Source: Streptomyces gobiensis (GTDB lineage Bacteria; Actinomycetota; Actinomycetes; Streptomycetales; Streptomycetaceae). From it: a DNA stretch of 64,000 bases. How positions within the stretch are numbered: the stretch's first letter is position 1; every line of letters starts with the position of its first letter. The stretch covers positions 3,594,501 to 3,658,500 of the forward strand of contig NZ_CP086120.1 of assembly GCF_021216675.1 (NCBI RefSeq), read 5' to 3'. The notes below the pieces were generated by a model. It was not told where the DNA came from and ran no database searches. It worked only from the letters and a program-made list of their open reading frames with translations. The translations under genes were made by a program, and so were the position numbers. Below, one piece after another: positions 8,957 through 19,200 of this stretch.

Positions 8957-9827
8957 GCCCCTCTCCCTCGCCTTCACCGCTGCTGTTCTCCGTCGCCGTC
9001 CAGGCGGCGCAGAACAGCAGCAGTTTCGTCATCAGGCTGATCCAGACGAGCAGCGCGACCGGCACGCCGAAGGCGCCATACATGTTCTTCGCCGCGACGC
9101 CCCTGAGATAGCCGCCGAGCAGCAGCTTCAGCAGCTCGAAACCGACCGCGCCCAGCAGCCCGGCCTCGATGACCACCCGCCGTGAAGGGCGTACCCCGGG
9201 CACCCGGGTCAGTACATACCAGAGCAGCAGGAAGTCAACGGCGACGGCCGCCACGACCGGGGCGGTCCGCAGCAGCCAGCCACCGGGCCCGGTCTGATCG
9301 ACGCCGAGCTGATCGGCAGCCCAGTCCACGGCCCCGACGGCGAAGGCCGAACCGCCCAGGGAGAGGATGCCCACCGTGCCGAGCCCGGCCAGCAGGGCCA
9401 GATCCTTGAGCTTGCCGAGGACGAGGTTGGCCCTCTCCTCCGGCAGCAGCCACACCTCGCGCAGACACTCCCGCAGCGAGCGGATCCAGCCCAGACCCGT
9501 GAACAGCAGCAGCACACCCGCGATCAGGCCGACCGTACGAGCGTTGTCGACCAGGGACTGAAGGGGGAGCTGATCGGAGATGCCCGGCACCTGATCGGCA
9601 AGCCACTCCTCCATCTGCGCGACCCGCCCCGGGGTGAGCATCGCGGCACCGATCGCGGCGGCGAGGGCGAGCATCGGGAAGAGCGCGAGAAAGCTGATGA
9701 AGGTGATGGCGGCGGCCAGCCGGGACCAGTGCGTGTGGTCGAGGCGCACATAGGTACGCCATAGATGCGACCGCATCAGACGAACGACCAGAGGTCCGAT
9801 AACGGGCTGCCGCGTCAACCAGTCCAT
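8907..9827 (-). CDS. YihY/BrkB-family integral membrane protein
   Basis: A 306-residue polytopic inner-membrane protein with about six hydrophobic segments (for example ITFISFLALFPMLALAAAIGA and GLIAGVLLLFTGLGW) and an acidic cytoplasmic tail. The sequence around SFLALFPMLAL and GAFGVPVALLVWI matches the YihY/BrkB family, once called ribonuclease BN in error. The function is unknown; transport or envelope roles are proposed for the family. It overlaps the 3' end of the carboxypeptidase on the opposite strand. Confidence 0.88.
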   Translation of the reverse strand: MDWLTRQPVIGPLVVRLMRSHLWRTYVRLDHTHWSRLAAAITFISFLALFPMLALAAAIGAAMLTPGRVAQMEEWLADQVPGISDQLPLQSLVDNARTVGLIAGVLLLFTGLGWIRSLRECLREVWLLPEERANLVLGKLKDLALLAGLGTVGILSLGGSAFAVGAVDWAADQLGVDQTGPGGWLLRTAPVVAAVAVDFLLLWYVLTRVPGVRPSRRVVIEAGLLGAVGFELLKLLLGGYLRGVAAKNMYGAFGVPVALLVWISLMTKLLLFCAAWTATENSSGEGEGEGPNPAPPEDEIAEALPG

Positions 9828-9887
9828 GGGCGCGTTTCTACCCCCACGCCCCGCCCTGCACCTGTTCCGACAGGCAGGATGCCAGGC

Positions 9888-10499
9888 TTACGGCGCCGGG
9901 GCCGCCGGGCGGCGGCCCAGATCAACTTGGTGCGGCACGGTCGTCAGCGGCGGGGGCTGACCCGGCTGGCCCCCGAAACGGAACTCCCGCTGAAGCCGCC
10001 AGACGCCGTCCTCGCCCTGCTCGTAGAGGGCGAAGCCGGTCGTGGTCCAGGCCGCCTCGAAGTCCGCCAGCTCCGCGTATGCCGTATCCATGGCCTCCTC
10101 GGCGATGCCGTGGGCGATGGTCACATGGGGGTGATACGGGAACTGCAGCTCCCGGGCGAGCGGGCCGTCGGCCGCCCGCACCCGTTCCTGCAGCCAGCGG
10201 CAGGCCGAGCCGCCCTCGACGACCTGGACGAAGACCACCGGGGAGAGCGGGCGGAAGGTGTCCGTGCCGGACAGCCGCATCGGGAAGGCGCGCCCGGCCG
10301 CGGCGACCGCGGCCAGGTGCTCCTCAATGACGGGCCGGGCCGCCGGGTCGACCTCGGTGGGCGGCAGCAGGGTGACATGTGTGGGGATGCCATGGGCCGC
10401 GGGGTCGCCGAAGCCCGCGCGCCGCTCCTGTAGCAGGCTGCCGTACGGCTCCGGGACCGCGATCGATACGCCGAGCGTGACGGTCCCCGCTGTCCCCAC
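9888..10499 (-). CDS. 2'-5' RNA ligase-like (2H phosphoesterase) protein
   Basis: A 203-residue cytoplasmic protein. The two catalytic H-x-T motifs of the 2H phosphoesterase superfamily are present as HVTLLPP (near residue 41) and HVTIAHG (near residue 124), at the usual spacing. Members hydrolyse or ligate 2'-5' or cyclic phosphodiester bonds. The physiological substrate in actinobacteria is not established. The GTG start at 10497-10499 follows AGGGAG. It lies 24 bp downstream of trpS on the same strand, so co-transcription is likely. Confidence 0.85.
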   Translation of the reverse strand: MGTAGTVTLGVSIAVPEPYGSLLQERRAGFGDPAAHGIPTHVTLLPPTEVDPAARPVIEEHLAAVAAAGRAFPMRLSGTDTFRPLSPVVFVQVVEGGSACRWLQERVRAADGPLARELQFPYHPHVTIAHGIAEEAMDTAYAELADFEAAWTTTGFALYEQGEDGVWRLQREFRFGGQPGQPPPLTTVPHQVDLGRRPAAPAP

Positions 10500-10523
10500 G
10501 GTGTCTCCCTTCCCCAGCTCCAG

Positions 10524-11690
<1,167 letters not shown>

Positions 11691-11719
11691 TCAGCATGCA
11701 AGATGAACGGAGCGCCGCG

Positions 11720-12949
11720 ATGTCCAGCGTTTCACCAGGCAAAGCAGCAGAGTTGATCACTACCGCTGACGCCCACACCGCGCACACCTACCATCCGCTG
11801 CCGGTCGTTGTCGCCTCCGCGGAGGGGGCCTGGATGACCGATGTCGAGGGTCGCCGCTACCTCGACATGCTCGCCGGGTATTCGGCGCTCAACTTCGGCC
11901 ATGGCCACCCACGGCTGATCGCCGCCGCCAAGGCCCAGCTGGAGCGGCTCACGCTCACCTCACGGGCCTTCCACCATGACCGCTTCGCGGCCTTCTGCAC
12001 CGAGCTGGCCGAGCTGTGCGGCATGGAGTCCGTACTGCCGATGAACACCGGCGCCGAGGCGGTGGAGACAGCGGTCAAAACGGCCCGTAAGTGGGGCTAC
12101 AAGGTCAAGGGCGTACCGGATGGCCAGGCGAAGATCATCGTCGCCGCCAACAACTTCCACGGCCGGACGACCACGATCATCAGCTTCTCCACGGATCAGG
12201 AAGCACGGGCGGACTACGGCCCGTACACCCCCGGCTTCGAGATCGTCCCCTATGGCGATCTGGCCGCGCTGGAAGCAGCTCTCGACAAGCACGGTGACCA
12301 CACGGTCGCCGTCCTGCTGGAGCCGATCCAGGGCGAGGCGGGCGTCCTCGTACCGCCGCCCGGCTATCTGCCCGGGGTACGGGAGCTGACCCGCTCCCGG
12401 CAGGTGCTGTTCATCGCCGACGAGATCCAGTCCGGTCTGGGCCGTACGGGCAAGACCTTCGCCTGCGAGCACGAGGGCGTCGTGCCGGACATCTACGTAC
12501 TGGGCAAGGCGCTCGGCGGCGGTGTGGTGCCGGTCTCGGCGATTGTGTCGTCCAACGAGATCCTGGGCATCTACCGGCCCGGTGAGCACGGCTCGACCTT
12601 CGGCGGCAATCCGCTGGCCTGCGCGGTGGCGCTGGAGGTCATCGCCATGCTGCGCAGCGGCGAGTTCCAGCAGCGGGCCACGGAGCTGGGCGACCATCTC
12701 CACCGTGAGCTGGGGCTGCTGGTCGGCACCGGCGCGGTCGAGGAGCTGCGCGGGCGCGGTCTGTGGGCGGGCGTGGACATCGCGCCCGCGCACGGCACGG
12801 GGCGGGAGATCTCCGAGCGGCTGATGGCCAAGGGGGTGCTGGTGAAGGACACCCACGGGTCGACGATCCGGATCGCCCCACCGCTGGTGATCAGCAAGGA
12901 GGACCTGGACTGGGCCCTGACCCAACTACGCGAAGTCCTGGCCGAGTAA
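11720..12949 (+). CDS. rocD: Ornithine aminotransferase (ornithine-oxo-acid transaminase)
   Basis: A 409-residue PLP-dependent class III aminotransferase that converts ornithine and 2-oxoglutarate to glutamate semialdehyde and glutamate, linking arginine catabolism to proline. The PLP region includes NTGAEAVETAVK, NNFHGRTTTIISFS, EPIQGEAGV, the Asp of ADEIQSGLGRTG and the Schiff-base Lys in LGKALGGG. The length fits the 400-410 residues of bacterial OAT. The ATG at 11720 follows GGAGCG. Other class III enzymes (acetylornithine or GABA aminotransferase) are possible but fit the motifs less well. It is monocistronic, followed by repeat copy 2. Confidence 0.9.
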   Translation: MSSVSPGKAAELITTADAHTAHTYHPLPVVVASAEGAWMTDVEGRRYLDMLAGYSALNFGHGHPRLIAAAKAQLERLTLTSRAFHHDRFAAFCTELAELCGMESVLPMNTGAEAVETAVKTARKWGYKVKGVPDGQAKIIVAANNFHGRTTTIISFSTDQEARADYGPYTPGFEIVPYGDLAALEAALDKHGDHTVAVLLEPIQGEAGVLVPPPGYLPGVRELTRSRQVLFIADEIQSGLGRTGKTFACEHEGVVPDIYVLGKALGGGVVPVSAIVSSNEILGIYRPGEHGSTFGGNPLACAVALEVIAMLRSGEFQQRATELGDHLHRELGLLVGTGAVEELRGRGLWAGVDIAPAHGTGREISERLMAKGVLVKDTHGSTIRIAPPLVISKEDLDWALTQLREVLAE

Positions 12950-12959
12950 GCCGAGAGCA

Positions 12960-13180
12960 GGGCTCCGCCCCCAGACCCCGAGGTGTTGTGGGCAGTCGTT
13001 CCGCAGGGCGTGGGGGCACCTCCCAGACGGAGTCTGGGGGAGGGTGGGCACAACACCGGCCACCGGCCCGCACCGGGCCAACCTCGGGGTCCGGGGCGAA
13101 GCCCCGGTTTCCGGGAAGGTGGGGGCACCTCCTGGGGGCACCTCCCAGACGGAGTCTGGGGGAGGTAGCTGGGGGAGGGA
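12960..13180. repeat. Intergenic hairpin repeat, copy 2 (interrupted)
   Basis: This copy is in the convergent gap between rocD and a binding-protein gene. The GTTGTG...CACAAC module (12985-13054) has lost one arm of its inner stem. A GGGGGCACCTCC...GGAGTCTGGGGGAGG hairpin replaces it. The same hairpin recurs at about 13122-13163, partly duplicated. The rest (C-rich spacer, GGGGCGAAGCCCC hairpin, TTTCCGGGAAGG) matches copies 3 and 4. Confidence 0.75.
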
Positions 13181-13248
13181 CAGGGGAACCCACCCCGGAA
13201 ACGGGGCCACCCCGCACCGTGCCCGCCCCTGCGCGGCACGCATACCGA

Positions 13249-14211
13249 TCAGTCGTCCACGCCCCAGAGCCACTTCTTCCAGATGCCCTCATTCTCCTTG
13301 GCCCACTTCTCCGCCGCACCCTCCGGCGACATCCCATCCCCGGCGATCATCTTCGCGACCGCGTTCTGCTCATCCTCGCCCCACTCGAAGTTCTTGAGGA
13401 ACTCCGCCGCGTTGCCGCCCTTCTTGGCGAAGTGGGCATTGAGGTACTTCTGGAGCTCGGTCTCCTGATAGCCACAGGCCGTCTTCTCGGCCTTGGCGTC
13501 ACACCCCGGGTAGTACTCGGGCAACCGGACCTCGGCGAGCCCGACCTCGGCCTCCACCCAGTGCGGTGTCCACCAGTAGGTGAGGAACGGCTTCTCCTTC
13601 TCGGCCCGCGTGCGGATCTTCTCCAGCTGAGCTTCCTCGGAACCGAGGTGTACCAGCTTGTAGTTGAGGTCCAGATTCTTTATGAGCGCCGCGTCCTGGG
13701 ACTTGAACGAGGGGTCTCCCTGGAACAGGACACCCTTTCCGTCGCTCTCCTGAGTACGGAACAGCTCCACGTACTTGTTGAGGTTCTCCCAGCGGGTGAT
13801 TTCCCGGTTCTCATCCGCCAGGTAGCGCGGAACAAACCACCCTATTCGGCCCGTAACACCCAGCGGCCCGCCGGGTACGACCGTCTTCTCCTTCTCCACA
13901 TACCGCTCGACCTGTTCGGGAAGGCCCCAGTCCTCAAGCACGGCGTCGGCCTTGCCCTCGCCAAGCGCCTTCCAGCCGTCCGCCTCCGTCATCTCCTCGA
14001 CGGTGACCTCATAGCCCAGCTCTTTCTCCAGGATGTACTTGGCCACAGCCGTATTGGCCTGCCCACCGGTCCACAGCGGGGCGACCAGCGAGACGGGCTC
14101 CTTCTTGGCTGCGGAGTCGGTCCCACAAGCGCTCAGGGCGAGCAGAGCGAATGCTCCGGTCCCGGCGACGAGGGCCCTGCGGGAGCACTTACCGGCGCGT
14201 ATAGCAAACAT
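13249..14211 (-). CDS. Glycine betaine/quaternary amine ABC transporter binding lipoprotein (third copy)
   Basis: A 320-residue OpuAC-type substrate-binding lipoprotein outside the membrane. Residues 1-29 are a lipoprotein signal with lipobox LSAC. The mature part has WTGGQANTAV, AVLEDWG, GRIGWFVPRYLADEN and TYWWTPHW segments. A Cys pair (PGC and ACGY) is shared with its two paralogues at 15.1 and 16.1 kb. The ATG at 14211 is preferred; a TTG seven codons earlier has no ribosome site. It is separated from the transporter operon by a plus-strand gene, so it is probably expressed separately. Aromatic residues fit a quaternary amine ligand, but the exact one is unknown. Confidence 0.88.
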   Translation of the reverse strand: MFAIRAGKCSRRALVAGTGAFALLALSACGTDSAAKKEPVSLVAPLWTGGQANTAVAKYILEKELGYEVTVEEMTEADGWKALGEGKADAVLEDWGLPEQVERYVEKEKTVVPGGPLGVTGRIGWFVPRYLADENREITRWENLNKYVELFRTQESDGKGVLFQGDPSFKSQDAALIKNLDLNYKLVHLGSEEAQLEKIRTRAEKEKPFLTYWWTPHWVEAEVGLAEVRLPEYYPGCDAKAEKTACGYQETELQKYLNAHFAKKGGNAAEFLKNFEWGEDEQNAVAKMIAGDGMSPEGAAEKWAKENEGIWKKWLWGVDD

Positions 14212-14424
14212 GTGCGTGTTTTCTTCAACCAATGGCAGGGGTGGGGGAAATACGCAAACTCTAACAGGGTCCGAACTGGCGTCTCCCCATGATTTTTAGG
14301 GTGATTTGCCCGCTTACCCACTACGGCAGCAACCGACACAGAGCATCCAGCGCCCCGCCGAAGGCGTGCTCAACCGGGGAAAATTGACATGTCCCTGGAC
14401 CAGTACGGCCGTAGGGTCACCATC

Positions 14425-14883
14425 ATGACCACACACGACCACACGCCCCGCATGGACTTCTTCAAGAACGCCCCAGAGGTCTACAAGGCCATGATCGCCC
14501 TCGACGCGGCCGCCCGTAAGGGCGTTGACCCTACCCTGGCCGAGCTGATCAAGATCCGCGCCTCTCAGCTCAACCACTGCGCGTTCTGTCTGAACATGCA
14601 CATCAAGGATGCCCGCAAGCAGGGTGAGACCGAGGAGCGGATCTACCTGCTGAGCGCCTGGGAAGAGGCGGGCGCGTGCTACACCGAGAAGGAGCGGGCC
14701 GCCCTCGCCCTCACCGAGGCCATCACCGTACTGACCGACGGCTTCGTGCCGGACGAGGCCTACGAGCGGGCCGCCAAGCACTTCGAGGAGCCGGAGCTGG
14801 CCCAGATCATCGCCATGATCTTCACCATCAACTCCTGGAACCGGATCGCCGTCACCACCCGGATGCCGCCAGAACTCGGCTGA
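14425..14883 (+). CDS. Carboxymuconolactone decarboxylase/AhpD-like peroxidase-family protein
   Basis: A 152-residue CMD-family protein. The alkylhydroperoxidase signature CAFCLNMHIKDARK, with its CxxC pair and downstream His, is at about residues 50-63. Such proteins reduce peroxides or act as thiol-disulfide partners; true decarboxylase activity is unlikely. The ATG at 14425 follows AGGG. An in-frame ATG at 14389 would add 12 residues but lies on a TTGACA that may be promoter. It sits alone between two leftward betaine-binding-protein genes, breaking that series. Confidence 0.85.
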   Translation: MTTHDHTPRMDFFKNAPEVYKAMIALDAAARKGVDPTLAELIKIRASQLNHCAFCLNMHIKDARKQGETEERIYLLSAWEEAGACYTEKERAALALTEAITVLTDGFVPDEAYERAAKHFEEPELAQIIAMIFTINSWNRIAVTTRMPPELG

Positions 14884-15058
14884 TATCCGACGCGCCCTAC
14901 GCGTCAGACAACCCTGCCGACTTTGATGACATGTACGGTGGCAGCTTTACCCGGAACTCCCAGCGCGGACGCGGCTGCGCGCTTCCACGAGTGGATAGGT
15001 CTTCATCGCACAAAATGTACACACCTGCGGGTCCGTGCACACTGTCCTGCGCGGGAAC

Positions 15059-16006
15059 TCAGCTCTTGGGGAGCCACTTGCGCCATACGTCGGTGTTGGC
15101 CGCTGTCCACTTGGCTGCTGCTTCCGCCGGAGGCAGCCCGTCGCCCTCGATCATCTTGGCGACCTCGTTCTGCTGCTGTGTGGACCAGCGGAAGTTCTTC
15201 AGAAACTCTGCCGCGTCGCCGCCGTTCTCCTCGAAGTCGGCGTTGAAATACTTCTGCAGCGGGGTGTTGGCATAGGCGCAGTCCGTGAACTTCTTCGGCT
15301 TGTTACAACCCTCCGCGTAATCCGGGAGCTTGACCTCCACCAGGTCCAGGTCCAGGTTCTTCCAGTGCGGCTCCCACCAGTAGGTGAGGAAGGGCTCCCG
15401 GGCCGCGTACTTCGCCTCGATCTCCTTGAGCAGACCCGCTTCGCCCTTGGTGGGCTTGATCGTGAGGTTCAGTTCCAGGTTCTTGATGAGGTGCGTGTCG
15501 TTTGAGGTGAAGGACTTGTCCGGGCCAAGGAATTCGCTCTTGAAGTCCTTCGCGTGCTTGTTGAGGTTCTTCCAGTCGGTGATTTCCGGGTTCTCGTCCG
15601 CGTAGTACCTCGGCACGAACCAGCCGATGTGCCCGGTGACTCCCAGGTCGCCGCCCTCGACAACGGTCTTCTTGTCGTCGATGTACTTCTTTTCCCGCTC
15701 ACGCTCGCCCCGCCAGTCCTCCAGAACCGCGTGCACCGTACCGTCGTTCATCCCGTCCCAGGAGTCTCCCGCGTTCATCTCCTCAGTCCTGACGCGGACG
15801 TTCAGCTCCTTCTCCAGGAGGTGCTGGGCCACGGCGGCATTGGCCTGGGCCCCGGCCCAGCTCGGCACCGCGATGGTGATCTCCTCGTATCCGGCGCCGT
15901 TCTTGTCGTCCCCGTCCCCGCCGGAGACGCACGCGCTCAGCACAAGCAGGCCGAGTGCGGCGGTTCCGGCGCCGATGGTGGTCCGTATCCGCTTGCTGTC
16001 ACGCAT
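15059..16006 (-). CDS. Glycine betaine/quaternary amine ABC transporter binding lipoprotein (second copy)
   Basis: A 315-residue OpuAC-family lipoprotein with lipobox LSAC near residue 26. It has a WAGAQANAAV strand, AVLEDWRGE, GHIGWFVPRYYADEN and TYWWEPHW segments, and the Cys pair GC...DCAY shared with the other copies. The ATG at 16006 follows AGGAGAGAAG. It is 135 bp downstream of the first copy on the same strand, but a strong hairpin in that gap could end or attenuate the upstream message. The permease-linked copy shares more contiguous motifs with this one than with the 13.2-kb copy. Confidence 0.88.
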   Translation of the reverse strand: MRDSKRIRTTIGAGTAALGLLVLSACVSGGDGDDKNGAGYEEITIAVPSWAGAQANAAVAQHLLEKELNVRVRTEEMNAGDSWDGMNDGTVHAVLEDWRGEREREKKYIDDKKTVVEGGDLGVTGHIGWFVPRYYADENPEITDWKNLNKHAKDFKSEFLGPDKSFTSNDTHLIKNLELNLTIKPTKGEAGLLKEIEAKYAAREPFLTYWWEPHWKNLDLDLVEVKLPDYAEGCNKPKKFTDCAYANTPLQKYFNADFEENGGDAAEFLKNFRWSTQQQNEVAKMIEGDGLPPAEAAAKWTAANTDVWRKWLPKS

Positions 16007-16060
16007 CTGGGAACTTCTCTCCTCTGGACAGACGGTCGGCAGCATCCCCCCACAACGGGT

Positions 16061-16091
16061 GGGCCCCGGAACGCACGGCGTTCCGGGGCCC
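16061..16091 (-). terminator. Hairpin between two betaine-binding-protein genes
   Basis: A perfect 13-bp stem, GGGCCCCGGAACG/CGTTCCGGGGCCC (16061-16073 and 16079-16091), encloses a 5-nt loop. It lies 50 bp after the first binding-protein gene and 54 bp before the second. It probably terminates or attenuates the betB operon, or protects the 3' end of the upstream message. Confidence 0.75.
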
Positions 16092-16141
16092 TCTCAGTGT
16101 GCGGCACTCAGCCGCGACGGCGCATCAGGCAGAAAAGCGGG

Positions 16142-17107
16142 TCACTTCTTCGGGAGCCACTTCTTCCAGGTGTCCTCGTTGTCCTTGATCCACTTGGCCG
16201 CCGCGTTCTTCGGGGACATGCCGTCGCCCTTAATCATCTTGGCGACCTCGTTCTGGTCCTCGGTCTCCCACTCGAAGTTCTTCAGGAACTCCGCCGCGTC
16301 GCCGCCGTCCTTGGCGAAGTCGGCGTTGAAGTACTTCTGCAGCATGAGGGTGTCGTAGCCGCACTCGGTCTTCTCCTTGGGCTCATTGCAGCCCTCGGTG
16401 TACTCCGGCAGCTTGACCTCGACCATGTCGATCTCGGAGTTCATCCACTGCGGGTCCCACCAGTAGGTGAGGAACGGCTTCTCAGCCTTGTAGAGCCGCT
16501 GGATCTCCTTGAGCTGGGCCGCCTCGCTGCCGGTCGGCAGGATCTTGTAGTCCAGCTTGTGGTTCTTGATGAGGTACTTGTCGTAGGAGGTGTACGACGG
16601 GGCCGCACCGATGAACTGGCCCTTGCCACCGGACTCGGACGTCTTGAAGTCGTCCTTGAAGTCGTTGAGGTTCTTGTAGTCCAGGACCTCGGGGTTCTTG
16701 TCCGCGTAGTACTTGGGGACAAACCAGCCGATGTGCCCGGTGACGCCGAGGCCGCCGCCCTTGACGACGGTCTTCTTGTCGTCGACGTACCGCTTGACCT
16801 TCTCCGGAGCGCCGCCCCAGTCCTCCAGGATCGCGTCGGCCTTGCCGCTGTTCAGGGCGTTGAACGCGACCGACTCGTCCATCTGCTCCTGCTTGACCCG
16901 GACGCCCAGCTCGTCCTCGAGGAGCTGGGCCGCCACCGCGGCGTTGGCCTGCGCGCCGACCCAGGACGGGACGGCGATGGTGACCTTCTTGGCACCCTTG
17001 CCATCGCCCCCCGCGCCGGTGTCGGCGGCGCCGCAGGCGCTGAGGGCGATCATGCCGAGCACGCCGGTACCGGCGATGAGGGACGTACGTATCAGTTTGC
17101 TGTTCAT
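16142..17107 (-). CDS. Glycine betaine/quaternary amine ABC transporter binding lipoprotein (first copy, permease-linked)
   Basis: A 321-residue OpuAC-type lipoprotein with lipobox LSAC near residue 25. Residues include WVGAQANAAV, AILEDWGGAPE, GHIGWFVPKYYAD and TYWWDPQW, where the adjacent Trp residues likely help form the aromatic box for a quaternary ammonium group. The Cys pair GCNEPKEKTECGY is conserved. I chose ATG 17107 because it starts a proper lipoprotein signal. An ATG at 17170 overlapping the permease stop as ATGA would put 21 non-signal residues first. Its position directly after the permease makes it the primary partner of the transporter. Confidence 0.9.
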   Translation of the reverse strand: MNSKLIRTSLIAGTGVLGMIALSACGAADTGAGGDGKGAKKVTIAVPSWVGAQANAAVAAQLLEDELGVRVKQEQMDESVAFNALNSGKADAILEDWGGAPEKVKRYVDDKKTVVKGGGLGVTGHIGWFVPKYYADKNPEVLDYKNLNDFKDDFKTSESGGKGQFIGAAPSYTSYDKYLIKNHKLDYKILPTGSEAAQLKEIQRLYKAEKPFLTYWWDPQWMNSEIDMVEVKLPEYTEGCNEPKEKTECGYDTLMLQKYFNADFAKDGGDAAEFLKNFEWETEDQNEVAKMIKGDGMSPKNAAAKWIKDNEDTWKKWLPKK

Positions 17108-17166
17108 GATGAGTCGTGCTCTTTCCTGTGGTGTGGTGGCAAAAATCCTGGAATGTATCGGTTCGT

Positions 17167-19200
17167 TCATCGGTGGTCCGGTGTACGGGCACCTGGTTGG
17201 GTGATCCGGTCGAGCATCAAGCCGAGGCAGACGATGGCGATACCGGCGGGCAGGCCGAGGGCCAGATCGCCCCTGGACAGCCCCTCGATCACATCGATGC
17301 CCAGGGCGCCGCCGCCCACCATGCCGGCGATGACCACCATGGACAGCACCAGCACCACGCCCTGGTTCACGGCGACCAGCAAGGCCTTACGGGCCAGCGG
17401 CAACTGCACCTGGCGCAGCTGCTGCCAGCTGGTGGCGCCCATCGAGCGGGCGGCCTCCACCGCTGCCGGATCGACCTGCTTGATGCCCTGGGCGGTGATA
17501 CGGACCACGGCGGGCAGGACGAAGACCACCGCCGCGGCGATGCCCGCGGTGCGGCCCACGCCGAACAGGGCGATCACCGGGATCAGATAGACGAACTGCG
17601 GCATGGTCTGCATGGTGTCGAGCACCGGCCGCAGCAGCCGCTCCACCCGCTCGACACGGGCGGCCACAATGCCGATCAGGAAGCCGAGCAGCAGCGTCAG
17701 CAGCAGACCCGCCAGCACCTGGGAGAGGGTGTCCAGCGACTTGGTCCACAGGCCCAGCGCACCGGCCACCGCCATGGCGGCGGTGGCGGTGAGCGCGGCC
17801 CGCCAGCGGCCCGCCACCCAGGCCAGCACGGCGACCAGCAGCAGCAGTGCCCACCACGGTGTGGCGTTCAGCCCGCTGCGCAGCGGGTTGAGGACCCAGA
17901 CGGTGAAGTTCTCCGCCCAGACGAGGGTGCCGCCGACCACCGGGATGCCCTCGCCGAGGTGCTCTTCGAACCACGCGATGGAGCTGTTCACGGGGTCGGC
18001 GATGTTCACGATCCACGCCGAGGGCCACTCCCGTTCCGCCAGCCTTGAGCCGACCGCGGCGAGCACGCCGCCAACCGCCGCGAGCCCGAGCCAGGACGGC
18101 CAGCCACGCAGCCGTGCGGCCCAGCCGGAACCGCCGCTGTGCTCGGTGGTCTCGGCCAGCTGCTCACCCGCGGCCGCGGTCGTACGGTCCAGCAGCACGG
18201 CGAGCAGCACGATAGCGATACCGGCGGCGAGCGCCAAGCCGACGTCCACCTGGCCGAGCGCGGTGTAGATCTCGTTACCGAGACCACCGGCACCGACCAC
18301 GGAGGCGAGAACGACCATCGACAGACACATCATGATGGTCTGGTTGAGGCCGAGCATCATCTCCTTGCGCGCCAGCGGCAGCCGGGCGGTCCACAGCCGC
18401 TGCAGCGGGCTCGCTCCGAGCGAGGCGGAGGCCTCCAGTGCGGCCGGGTCGGCGCCGCGCAGCCCCAGCGAGGTGAGCCGGGCCATCGGCGGAGCCGCGT
18501 AAATGACGGTCGCGATCAGAGCCGACGGCACTCCGATGTCAAAGAGGAGCACAAACGGCAGCAGATACGCGAACGCGGGCATCACCTGCATGGTGTCGAA
18601 CACCGGCCGCAGCATGCGGTCGCAGATGTCGGAGAGCCCAGCGGCGAGTCCCAGGAGCAGACCGAGGGCACCGGCGGCGGCGACGGCCACCGTCATCAGT
18701 GCCAGGGTCTCCATGGTCCGGTCCCACACGCCCAGCATTCCGCAGGCCGCGAAGACACCGAGTGCGGTACCGGCCGTACGCAGCGCACGCTTGCGCAGCC
18801 CGGCGCCGCCCGCGTACCAGGCGATCAGCGTGCCCATCACGGTGACGCCGATCCAGCTGAGCGACTCGAAGAGCTCAACCAGGCTGTACACCGAAGTTTC
18901 GGCGGCGTTGCTGATGTGCAGCAGGAAGTAAAGGAAGATCCAGTGCGTGGTGCGGTTGTCGATCAGCCAGTTGTTCAGGTCTTCCAGCGGGGCGCGCACA
19001 TCGTAGGTGAGCCCGCCCGGCCAGCCGCCGGAGCCGGTCACCACGGCGCTGACCACGACGAACAGGAACGTCACGGTGAGCAGCAGCCCCCGGGGGCTGT
19101 TCAGCAGCCGCGCCAGCGGTCCCGGGCCGGTCGCGGACACCGGCTGCGGTGCCGCGGCAGGCGGGGACTCGGGCTTGGTGAGGGTCTCAGCGGCGCTCAT
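17167..19200 (-). CDS. Betaine-type ABC transporter permease with two fused transmembrane domains
   Basis: A 677-residue membrane protein containing two complete BPD_transp_1 permease domains in one chain. Domain one spans residues about 170-350, with an EAA-like loop [17 protein letters not shown]. Domain two spans about 470-665, with the loop [19 protein letters not shown]. Usual ProW/OpuAB permeases have one domain and dimerise. Here a single polypeptide could supply both halves. Extra hydrophobic segments precede each domain. The start overlaps the ATPase stop (ATGA), indicating coupled translation. The two EAA loops differ, so the halves have diverged. Confidence 0.9.
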   Translation of the reverse strand: MSAAETLTKPESPPAAAPQPVSATGPGPLARLLNSPRGLLLTVTFLFVVVSAVVTGSGGWPGGLTYDVRAPLEDLNNWLIDNRTTHWIFLYFLLHISNAAETSVYSLVELFESLSWIGVTVMGTLIAWYAGGAGLRKRALRTAGTALGVFAACGMLGVWDRTMETLALMTVAVAAAGALGLLLGLAAGLSDICDRMLRPVFDTMQVMPAFAYLLPFVLLFDIGVPSALIATVIYAAPPMARLTSLGLRGADPAALEASASLGASPLQRLWTARLPLARKEMMLGLNQTIMMCLSMVVLASVVGAGGLGNEIYTALGQVDVGLALAAGIAIVLLAVLLDRTTAAAGEQLAETTEHSGGSGWAARLRGWPSWLGLAAVGGVLAAVGSRLAEREWPSAWIVNIADPVNSSIAWFEEHLGEGIPVVGGTLVWAENFTVWVLNPLRSGLNATPWWALLLLVAVLAWVAGRWRAALTATAAMAVAGALGLWTKSLDTLSQVLAGLLLTLLLGFLIGIVAARVERVERLLRPVLDTMQTMPQFVYLIPVIALFGVGRTAGIAAAVVFVLPAVVRITAQGIKQVDPAAVEAARSMGATSWQQLRQVQLPLARKALLVAVNQGVVLVLSMVVIAGMVGGGALGIDVIEGLSRGDLALGLPAGIAIVCLGLMLDRITQPGARTPDHR

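Noticed and set aside
14384-14417. TTGACA (14384-14389) and TAGGGT (14412-14417) as a sigma-HrdB promoter for the AhpD-like gene
   Set aside because: The spacer would be 22 bp, too long for a standard promoter. TTGACA alone was kept only as a hint for the choice of start codon.
15554-17590. A 678-codon plus-strand frame across two binding-protein genes
   Set aside because: It is the opposite-strand shadow of the OpuAC genes. The sequence is low complexity (Val/Leu/Gly/Asp) with no motif.
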